Source: Bimastos eiseni (lineage: Eukaryota; Annelida; Clitellata; Crassiclitellata; Lumbricidae). Taken from it: a stretch of DNA of 64,000 nt. The notes below the pieces were generated by a model, which made no database searches, had not been told where the DNA came from, and worked only from the letters and a program-made list of their open reading frames with translations. The translations under genes were made by a program, and so were the position numbers. Below, piece by piece: positions 55,818-64,000 of this stretch; the stretch's first letter is position 1, and each line of letters starts with the position of its first letter. The DNA is taken from assembly GCA_959347315.1 (NCBI GenBank), contig OY365806.1, forward strand, positions 51,450,068-51,514,067. The letters are read 5' to 3'.

Positions 55818-56070
55818 GTGAACGAAAACCATGCCAGGCAGACTAACACTTCATCAATAGCTTCCAGGGCCACTAGGCCTATAGACAGAGGCAAAATCAA
55901 GACGAGGCAAATCCTCTACCCTATCCGCTTCTACGTACTTGTCTCCCTCCCTTTTTCCCGTCACATTCCCTTCATATCCCTGATATCCTCGTACCTACTC
56001 GGTTTCCTGCATTCCCCTTCTCAATCGGGCACTGTGGACTGTGGAGTCCGGGGCTATCATCCTTCTGGGC
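55818..56070. other. No gene confirmed
   Basis: An 86-codon frame on the plus strand has no recognised domain. A TAGGCCTA lies at 55874. Confidence 0.35.
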
Positions 56071-56074
56071 ATAA

Positions 56075-56350
56075 ATAAGATTGTAGAAGCTCGTTATCAC
56101 TATCTTAGTCGAAATTGTGATCCATAAGCTTCTAAAGCGCCATTAGAAAATCAAGCACGAGGTACCAGCTTATTCACGAGCGTTACGTCGAGTAAGATGG
56201 ATTGTCCAAGGGGTAGTCCGACGGAGGTCAGAGTCCGGTTTCCAGAGGGTCAAAGGAGGCAGAGTTGTTGCTACGGCGAGCGTCTTTTTAGTGTCTTTTG
56301 GATTGGAAGGTGAACGATCAAGTGAGTCTGGGTAAGAGTTCTTGAGACGG
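56075..56350 (-). mobile_element. LINE 3' end remnant
   Basis: The minus strand contains KNSYPDSLDRSPSNP, nearly the same as in the LINE at 49850, then the 3' end with CGCTCGTGAATAAGCTGGTA. Confidence 0.75.
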
Positions 56351-56439
56351 CGAGACTTACGCATGTACGCATGCCATGTACGCATGTATGCATGTAGGTA
56401 TGTTTGTATGAATATATAGTTTTGGCGAGCTTATGGTCA

Positions 56440-56508
56440 AACCGGGGGTGGGGAGGGGCAATTGTCCGGGGGTAATTGTCCGGGGGGACAATTGTCCCTT
56501 CCCCTAGC
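56440..56508. repeat. CAATTGTCCGGGGG phrase repeat
   Basis: Three copies of (T)AATTGTCCGGGGG-type units, one followed by an inverse ACAATTGTCCC, occur next to a short TATG-rich tract. The design resembles the foldback loci at 17817 and 41635. Confidence 0.65.
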
Positions 56509-56689
56509 ATAATAGTCTCCTGAAATAATTTGTCGTCATTCGTTCATACTATGTTGCAGCTATTTTGCGGTTTGTCTGTTTGAAATTTAAAGAATAAATG
56601 TAGGCTATAATTAACCTGGCCTATTTTATACTTAGCCTCAACTAAGTGAGCCGGGAGCTGCCGTAGAGTAGTCGTAAATAGTGTTGTTT

Positions 56690-57525
56690 CCGTTAACGAA
56701 AACGAACTTAGCAATTAACAAAAACTGAACGTTTTCGTTGTCGAAAACTAAAACTGAAACTAGACTGCGGAGACAACAACAACTAAAACGAAATTTGTGT
56801 CAATCAAAACTAAAACAATATTTGACCGGACTACGAAAATTTCTGCTTGGAAATTTTCCTAAATTGGGGCTTATTCGTTATTCGCATGATACGTACATGA
56901 TTCTGCAAATGATTCTGTAAATGACGTGACGTTATGTCATCTATCTTCTAGTAATTGTCCATCTATGCTAAGACACACGAGGAGAACGAGGTTTTGCTAC
57001 TTCTGGCTACAGTTTACCGCGAATTTGTCGATTCGTGCATTTTTAATTATCAAAAATGCTTATTAGTACTTAAGCCTACTGCAAAGAGTTCACTTAATTG
57101 ATTCAGAAATGATGAATTTTTCGCCTCACTCGTCTTTGGCCTCACTTATGACGAATGTCAAAGGCAGACCATAGTAATTATGGCCTACCATTGACATTTG
57201 ATTAGAATTAAATCAGAATTAAGAATTTTTGCTATAGCATAAATTGATATTAATTAGTAAAGCTGAAATTAGCTTGCTTAAGCTAACCTGAAAATAGCTT
57301 ACTTAAACTGAACCTAAAATTAGCAGACGAAAACTAAAACTACAACTAAAATTTGCAAGACTAACACGAAACTAAAACTAAAATTATGACATGAAAACTA
57401 CAACGAAACTATATTTAGAAACAATCACAACCAAAACTGAAACTGCAAATGAAGACTAACAATCATAAATAAAACTAAATTCAAAACTAAACTTAAAACA
57501 TTATTAAAACGACATTTGTGGTGAA
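56690..57525. mobile_element. Possible hAT-like element rich in GAAAACTAAAACT
   Basis: The left part begins TAGTGTTGTTTCCGTTAACG and has CGAAAACTAAAACTGAAAC. The right part is a long series of AAAACTAAAACTA words ending near GGTGAACACA. The subterminal design matches the element at 2661-3905, but no target duplication was seen. Confidence 0.4.
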
Positions 57526-57581
57526 CACACCTGAGGAAAACGAGTTCGAGACCCATATCAAACCAAGGTTGACTTCTTTCC

Positions 57582-57665
57582 TTCTTTCGCTAGGCGTTTG
57601 TTAAAAATGAGATGCATAGCGTAATGGGCGCCCTGCGTGGCTGCCGACGGTCAAATTCGATCACT
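57582..57665 (-). repeat. Dispersed ~100-bp repeat, copy
   Basis: On the minus strand it reads CGAATTTGACCGTCGGCAGC then CACGCAGGGCGCCCATTACG then CTATGCATCTCATTT, and ends CGCCTAGCGAAAG, like copies near 32500, 34670 and 48127. Confidence 0.65.
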
Positions 57666-57976
57666 CTCTTTGGTCGATCGCCTGAAGCATAGGTCTGGTG
57701 GAAAGGGTAATCGATCGCTTGTAACGCTCGCCGAACTACAGCCAGTCAAGCAGACAATCATTTCATTTACCTAATTAACTGAATTTACATCACTTTAATT
57801 TGCTTGCTTACGGCATCGGCAGCGAACGCTGCAGAATGCATTCCGTGACCGCGGCTGAGTTGGTCAATCCAATTTCGTTCAATAAAAATTGTCATTGGCC
57901 AAAAGATGTTGTTCTGGTCAATCATATTTTCAGACTGCCACCTCACGCCGCATGAAATCATGCGTACGTTCGTCTC

Positions 57977-58184
57977 AAACTTTAAACAAATGAACAACAA
58001 TGGCGGCAGAGGTGACCAACTCGAATCAATTGGATAATAAATATCACTAATGTACAGTTGAGCACGATGTCATGGTAATTAAACTTTAAACAAATGAACA
58101 ACAATGGCGGCAGAGGTGACCAACTCGAATCAATTGGATAATAAATATCACTAATGTACAGTTGAGCACGATGTCATGGTAATT
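57977..58184. repeat. Perfect 104-bp tandem duplication
   Basis: The 104 bases at 57977-58080 (beginning AAACTTTAAACAAATGAACA) are repeated exactly at 58081-58184. Confidence 0.96.
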
Positions 58185-59000
58185 GGGCGACGTGTGTGAT
58201 GTCAATGTGGTCGCTTTATGAAATAATATATTGCAAGCTACATGTATGCAGAAGCACGCCGACGAAGTTCGACTGGGTCATCAGCTGAACCGTCAATTAA
58301 AAAGTATGGTTTGAATTATGCAGAAGGGTCAATACTAGGCATGCTACTATAATTGTCAGCTACTTCACCAAAGTCAACACACAAAATACGCTGCGCACGC
58401 AAGACCTGACGTGGTCGATCGGGCATCGATCGCCTACTCGATCCATCGCGATCAATTTTCAATGGCTTTTTTGAATGGCAATCGTCTGGATATCCTCCTC
58501 TTTCAAATGTGTCACCTGATTCCATAACTGCAGCCTATAGGCCTAGTCATCCTCTTTAGGAAATTCCTCAACGCACCTGTTCAGACAGCAGAGAGGACAA
58601 TGGCTGGCTACAGTGGCTGAGGTTCGACGCTTTCTTAATCTATTTGAAAGGCAAGAGAGATAATCGCAGCGCAGCCCAAATTGCTTCCGATCGCATCGAC
58701 AATTCAATTTGCCGCCATCTATTTGTCACATAAAGACTAGAAGACTGTCTCACGACGACGACGATGAACTGCATGGTTTTATTATGGCTTTTCTATAAAC
58801 AATGTCTGCAATATCACATTTAACAGACATGCGCTGATTACTTGTTCCCACGTACCTACGCATGTAATGTTGTCAGCTCACTGCCCTAGTAAGTATGTGC
58901 ATGTATACGTATAATGCGTTATTTACTTACTTGCAACTGTGTAGGAATGTGTATGTATGCAATTTAAATAAGTGAGTTTGAATATATGTATGTCAGTAAG
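58185..59000. other. No gene seen
   Basis: Unique-looking sequence with frames of fewer than 70 codons and no motifs. Confidence 0.45.
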
Positions 59001-59040
59001 TATTCATGCATATAAGTAGGCATGCATGTATGTATGATGT

Positions 59041-59141
59041 ATGTATGAATGAATGTATGTATGTATGTATGTATGTATGTATGTATGTATGTATGTATGT
59101 ATGTATGTATGTATGTATGCATGTATGTATGTGTATGTATG

Positions 59142-59175
<34 letters not shown>

Positions 59176-59380
59176 TGTATGTATGTATGTATGTATGTAT
59201 GTATGTATGTATGTATGTATGTATGTATGTATGTATGTATGTATGTATGTATGTATGTATGTATGTATGTATGTATGTATGTATGTATGTATGTATGTAT
59301 GTACGTATGTATGTATGTATGCATGCATGCATGTATGTATGTATGTATGTATGTATCTACGTATGTATGTATGCGTGCAT
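59041..59380. repeat. (TATG)n microsatellite, about 340 bp
   Basis: Near-perfect GTAT units with few interruptions. All frames on both strands are open for lack of stop codons in the unit. Confidence 0.97.
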
Positions 59381-59456
59381 GTAAATATCAGCAAGTGACC
59401 AATGGTCCCGTTTTAGTAGCAGCAAGACATAACAGACAGTGTGTATGCATGCATGT

Positions 59457-59480
59457 ATGTATCAATCAATCAATCAATCA
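59457..59480. repeat. ATCA tetranucleotide repeat
   Basis: Five ATCA units adjoin another short TATG run. Confidence 0.9.
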
Positions 59481-59509
59481 ATTGCTACATCAGACGATGC
59501 AATGAAGCA

Positions 59510-60600
59510 GTTCAAGAGACACCTAGCACAACAAGAGAAAGCGAGCAGAACAAGAGAAACCTAGCAGAACAAGAGAAACCTAGCAGAACAAGAGAAACCT
59601 AGCAGAACAAGAGAAACCTAGTAAAAGAAAAAAAAAGTAGCAGAACAAAAGAAACCTAGCAGAACAAGAGAAACCTAGCAGAACAAGAGAAACCTAGCAG
59701 AACAAGAGAATCCTAGCAGAACAAGAGAAACCTAGCAGAACAAGAGAAACCTAGCAGAACAAGAGAAACCTAGCAGAACGAGAGAAACCTAACACATCAA
59801 GAGAAACATAGCAAAACAAGAGACACCTAGCAAAACAAGAGACACCTAGCAAAACAAGAGACACCTAGCAAAACAAGAGACACCTGGCAGAACAAGAGAA
59901 ACCTAGCAGAACAAGAGAAACCTAGCAGAACAAGAGAAACCTAGCAGAACAAGAGAAACCTAACACATCAAGAGAAACCTAGCAAAACAAGAGACACCTA
60001 GCAAAACAAGAGACACCTAGCAAAACAAGAGACACCTGGCAGAACAAGAGAAACCTAGCAGAACAAGAGAAACCTAACACATCAAGAGAAACCTAGCAAA
60101 ACAAGAGACACCTAGCAAAACAAGAGACACCTAGCAAAACAAGAGACACCTGGCAGAACAAGAGAAACCTAGCAGTTCAAGAGACACCTAGCAGAACAAG
60201 AGAAACCTGGCAGAACAAGAGACACCTAGCAGAACAAGAGAAACCTGGCAGAACAAGAGAAACCTAGCAGATCAAGAGTAACGTAACAGATCAAGAAAAA
60301 CCTAGCGAGATCTAGATCTAAAAAACTAGATCGAGAGAAACCTAGTTGATCAAGAGAAACCTAGCAAAACAAGAGACACCTGGCAGAACAAGAGAAACCT
60401 AGCAGTTCAAGAGACACCTAGCAGAACAAGAGAAACCTGGCAGAACAAGAGACACCTAGGAGATCAAGAGAAACGTAGCAGATCAAGAGAAGCCTAGCAG
60501 TTCAAGAGAAACCTAGCAGTTCAAGAGAAACCTAGCAGTTCACGAGAAACATAGCAGTTCACGAGAAACATAGCAGTTATTAGGAAACCTAGCAGTCCTT
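59510..60600. repeat. 19-bp minisatellite, about 1.1 kb
   Basis: The basic unit is AACAAGAGAAACCTAGCAG. Variants with GACACC, AAAACA and TCAAGAG occur in ordered groups. A block of AACACATCAAGAGAAACC followed by three AAAACAAGAGACACCTAGC units recurs at least three times. A palindrome, AGATCTAGATCT, breaks the array at about 60308. Confidence 0.95.
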
Positions 60601-61084
60601 AAAATAGCCCGATTATGTGGACTAGCTAGCGCGCTTAACAATTTCTATACTCTATCGCCTCTCAACTCTCGTCCCTAATGTCACCCGCCTAAACAGCCAT
60701 CTGTGCTCTGAAAACCTGATCTCGACCTTTCCTATACTACCACTTTGACAGCCCAACAACTCTCTTCAAAAAGCTGGAGTCATGAGTTTGGCTCTGGAGT
60801 GACGCTTTAGAAGTTTTGATACTAGGATCGCAATAGTGGTCACAATGACCCGTCGAGGATCATCAGAACACCCACTGCTTTATGACAATCGACGTCGATT
60901 AATTGCCACTGGTGTGTCTGCTCCTTCCAGACATTGCAGACGAATGGCTGACACATCGAACGAATCTCCGCTGATCCTGATTTTGTATTAGTTGATGGCA
61001 GTTTTACGACATTCAAACGACGGGTCGTCTATGGGTCATGCAGGTCATTATTGGCCATTCGGTCGATCGAGAAGTTCAACTAAG

Positions 61085-61143
61085 CGTCCGTCCGTCCGTC
61101 CATTAGTCCGTCCGTCCGTCCTTCCGTCTGTCCGTCCGTCCGC
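61085..61143. repeat. GTCC tetranucleotide repeat
   Basis: About 13 imperfect GTCC units. Confidence 0.9.
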
Positions 61144-61353
61144 GCTGCAGTGACCATCGCTCTATAATTGTCCTCTTAAAGAACTGGTCAATGGCAATGC
61201 AGTGTACGTGGCTCCTTAGTTCAGTTGAACTCAGGCAGGTATTTCATCAGAATCAAAGGTAGGTCCTATTAGGAGAATGTAATTATGAATAGGCCTACTC
61301 TAGAAAGGATATCCATATCGTCCAATTAGTGAACGTTCTTGCCTTCTCAATTA

Positions 61354-61413
61354 TAAATTTATATATATATATATACTGTGTCCGGAAATGGTTGTGTGTG
61401 TGCGTGTGTTAAT
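61354..61413. repeat. TA and TG dinucleotide runs
   Basis: (TA)11-like sequence followed by TGTGTGTGTGCGTGTG. A GGTTCTATCC at 61427 resembles a pol III B box, but no A box is seen. Confidence 0.7.
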
Positions 61414-61635
61414 GATGCGAAGGTCGTGGGTTCTATCCTTCCCGATGCAGCAACACAGTGCAATAGCAACGGCAGCTGACCAGCTTAGCAACTAATAAGA
61501 AATACTGAGCAACGGGTGACCTCACCAACAGCAAATGATACTTGAATTTATATGGAAAAGACACCTTGAGCCTCATCAGGCATGAAGACACCCAGTGGAG
61601 TCTCGTCACGTGGGCTATGTATGTACCTGTTGCAG

Positions 61636-61831
61636 CAGAAACCTTCGGTCCCCTCAACAGTGAGGGAGGGACTCCCCTTCTTGTCGGAGACCGGTCGCCG
61701 ACTGTCGAAGACTGCCAGTGACACCGGCGTGATTAGATTCCTCTTCCAGAGCTTGTCGGGAGTGGTGGCTCTGTCCCGAAGAGGCAGGCGGCGTTCCAAC
61801 GCTGATGAACCACCGAGGTCCGTAGGAGCGG
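61636..61831 (+). CDS. Candidate internal exon of an unrecognised gene
   Basis: A 196-bp open stretch runs from a good acceptor (ctgttgcag, with a second in-frame CAG giving a NAGNAG site) to a good donor (GGAGCGG then gtatgt). It encodes 65 codons, QKPSVPSTVREGLPFLSETG and onward through SKTASDTGVIRFLFQSLSG, ending in a basic RRGRRRS stretch. It starts in phase 0 and ends in phase 1. It is clearly richer in G+C than its flanks and has no stop, unlike the surrounding sequence. I do not recognise the protein. The opposite strand is also open here and has a weaker donor (CAACAG then gtacat at about 61632-61637), so the strand is not certain. Partner exons were not found within the window. Confidence 0.42.
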
Positions 61832-61839
61832 GTATGTTG

Positions 61840-62260
61840 TCTCCGTTGGATTTCGTCACTCATCCGACTTCGCAACTCTGATAATTATGACTTGCAGTTC
61901 TTCACTGCTTCAAGCGCCACGATGTGGCTTAATCAGTCACAGATCCACTGGTAGAGGAGGCTTCTAGTTGGTGGCTAGAGAGATCGAACGCACCTGCTCC
62001 TATCGAACAGAATGCTCCAGTGGCGTAGGCAAAGGGAGTGTGTGGGGGGAGGGTTTAAATCCAACCCCATTGGGCCATTGGCAATGTTGCAAATTTTTTC
62101 ACTAGCAACTTCCATATATGAAAAATTGAAACCCGTGTGTGCCACGAGATGGGTTGAAAGACATAGGCCTAACTCTGTGTCTGCATTCAAAGATCTATAT
62201 GATGTAATTCGTTCCATTTCCTTTAGGAGAATTCTGATTAGGCCTACATATAATTGATTA
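61840..62260. other. No gene confirmed; possible hAT-like end at 62019
   Basis: CAGTGGCGTAGGC at about 62019 matches the end of the hAT element at 52831, but no second end or duplication was found. Three TAGGCCTA words lie nearby. Confidence 0.35.
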
Positions 62261-63590
62261 GAGGTCGTTCACATATTATATAACGCATTAAATCTCAATT
62301 TTTGGCTCACCCCTACTCCTATTAACGTTATATAATAGCCTTCGTGACACCACCCCTATATCATATAACAGATATGCTACCTACCCACTACACCGCCCCA
62401 ATCTATAAGCACATTAAAAGGCATACAGTCGACATGATTGTATTGCACAATGTGAAACTTTTATAACAATACAATGTTACTTAGGCCTAGCGCTTTAATA
62501 GTGACTTGATTATGTTAGTTAGTATTGTAATTTAGTTACTAGACTATCCAAATTAGCACATTAATCGTTTAATACTAGAAATGCAAGATGCATTAACCCC
62601 TACCACTCCTGAGGCCGCTGTAAGCGGTGAATTTCAATGCGTCTGATATAACAATTGGAGGGGTAAGGGTTAATAAAGTTAACTAATAGGCCTACACGCC
62701 CTACAGCATGAAGACAGCAGACCTTTAAAAGAGTTCAAACCATATCAAAACCCTTTGAGATTTATAGAACGTAATTAGGTACCCAATCAGCCCCAGGGCA
62801 GCTGTAGTTCATCGTCCCGTACAATTGGGTATTCGACAATAGTCACCATGTATTTACATGTAGGCCTATTAATACATCGTGATAATACATGGTAGGGACG
62901 TAAATCATATCTAAAACACCATTTTTTGTATCTCTCCTGTTTTGCACTACAAATGAGGATTACAGTCACAGGATCACACAGAATTGATTGGTTTAAAATT
63001 GCACCATCAGGTATTTATCGATAGGTTCGCGGTACAACTTTACCTATTTAATAGCGTGCGATACAGAGTGTATACTAGGCCTACAGCTATAATTGGGTAT
63101 TTAAGCAAATATATAAACTAATACACATAATATAGAAAATTAAAAATCAAACATTTTGATAATACCTACCAAAATAATTTTTTCAAATGAATTAATTAAA
63201 ATTTTAACCAGAATGAAAACAAATCACGCACAATTGAATTTACAAGCATATAAAGCTATGCACAGGAAATTGTTAAAATTGTAAACAGGAAATTGTTAAA
63301 AGTGGACTTATAAATAATAAGTTAGAACGTCAAATGAATTCGCCAGGTGACAGCTGATTGTGTTAGTTTTGGTTCATGACGTATTGTGAACTTCGATTAA
63401 ACAATGAAGGTCCGTGGTACATAGAATTTCCAGTTGGCAGGCAAACAGGCAAAGTAGCATAAGCTGAAAAAGTTTGTTATATAATGAAACCTTCAACCTA
63501 CCCCCACCCTTCACAATATAACGCTAGCAAAACAGGGACCTACCCACCTACCCCTTGAGCGTTATATAATAGGCCTATGTGAACGGCCCC
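62261..63590. mobile_element. TTA-flanked non-autonomous DNA element, 1330 bp
   Basis: TTA occurs at 62258-62260 and 63591-63593. The ends GAGGTCGTTCACATATTATA and, reversed, GGGGCCGTTCACATAGGCCT continue as TTATATAACGC on both sides; the right one carries a five-base CTAGG-type insertion that creates a TAGGCCTA. A TWA duplication suggests PIF/Harbinger, tentatively. It is inserted at the start of a dispersed repeat. Confidence 0.82.
62597..62669. mobile_element. TTAA-flanked mini-element, 73 bp
   Basis: TTAA flanks both sides (62593-62596, 62670-62673). The ends CCCCTACCACTCC and, reversed, CCCTTACCCCTCC are inverted repeats. It is nested inside the element at 62261-63590. Confidence 0.65.
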
Positions 63591-64000
63591 TTATGTAAAC
63601 TTACCGGAGTGGATCTCGTCAAGGAGGACTCATTCGAGTGGTTAAAAGATATTTATTTATTTGCATTTTTGACATTTTTCTCAATTTTTTAGTTATGTCC
63701 GTAAAAATTTGATTCATTGCATTGTCATGCAAGCTTGAAATGTGTGCAAAATTTGAGCTGTGTAGGTCGACGGGAACATACATGAAAAAGTGTAAAAAGA
63801 AGTCAAAAACATTTTTTCAATTTTTTATAAGTTTAGTTATGAACGTAAATATTTGATACATCGCATTGTCATGCAGACCTCAAATGTGTGCAAAATTTCA
63901 GCTCTGTATGTCGACGGGAACATGCTTGAAAAGTGTTCAAAGATTACCAAAAATATTTTTGTAATTTTTTTAACTAATTTTTTGAGCTGTGTACGTAAAA
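63591..64000. repeat. Dispersed repeat, copy 2 (runs off the window)
   Basis: ACTTACCGGAGTGGATCTCG and GTGCAAAATTTGAGCTGTG match the copy at 3285-3510. Within this copy the segment with TTGCATTGTCATGCA recurs, once near 63715 and again near 63862, so the family has an internal repeat of about 145 bp. Confidence 0.75.

Noticed and set aside
58964..59505. Long frames of MYVC/HTYI repeats on both strands
   Set aside because: Same reason: (TATG)n microsatellite.

Overview
This window looks like a piece of a marine invertebrate nuclear genome. It is AT-rich and intron-rich, has no operon or bacterial signals, and is crowded with transposable elements and simple repeats. One 200-base run of N lies at 45030-45229. 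I cannot name the species. The strongly over-used palindrome TAGGCCTA, the tRNA-derived SINEs, the CR1/L2-like LINE remnants and the abundant hAT elements fit a marine invertebrate, possibly a deuterostome, but that is only an impression.

One protein gene can be assembled with confidence. It lies on the plus strand at 11635-38230 and encodes a sorting nexin of the SNX9/SNX18/SNX33 class (SH3, acidic low-complexity linker, PX, BAR). Fifteen coding exons join in frame with compatible phases and give 1797 nt, that is 598 codons plus a TAA stop. This is the usual family length. Only the short first exon carrying the ATG was not found. Family members bind phosphoinositides and dynamin and bend membrane during endocytosis.

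Region by region: 1-11.6 kb holds no supportable gene. It carries hAT elements with 8-bp target duplications (2661-3905, 7721-7878, 10983-11397), two SINE copies, a 33-bp perfect hairpin, a LINE 3' end and a large tetranucleotide tract. 11.6-38.2 kb is the sorting nexin gene. Its introns hold at least six LINE fragments, SINEs, a hAT element, TTAA-flanked mini-elements, a mariner nested inside a piggyBac element, a foldback element and a 1.1-kb minisatellite. 38.2-46.8 kb is gene-poor, with a foldback element, a LINE tail and an array of the phrase TTCGATAGTCCGAAGG in both orientations. 46.9-51.5 kb is bounded by inverted arms of about 620 bp and contains a decayed LINE. 51.7-52.25 kb is CpG-rich and promoter-like. 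52.8-55.7 kb is a three-level nested insertion. 56-61 kb holds more repeats, including a perfect 104-bp duplication and a 19-bp minisatellite. At 61636-61831 there is a second, unrecognised candidate exon with good splice signals. The end of the window is a 1.3-kb TTA-flanked element and a dispersed repeat also present near 3.3 kb.

Apart from the sorting nexin and the one candidate exon, nearly all long open frames fall in repeats or transposon remnants. I found no convincing undescribed gene system. The most unusual feature is a set of foldback-like loci built from short repeated phrases that share architecture but not sequence.
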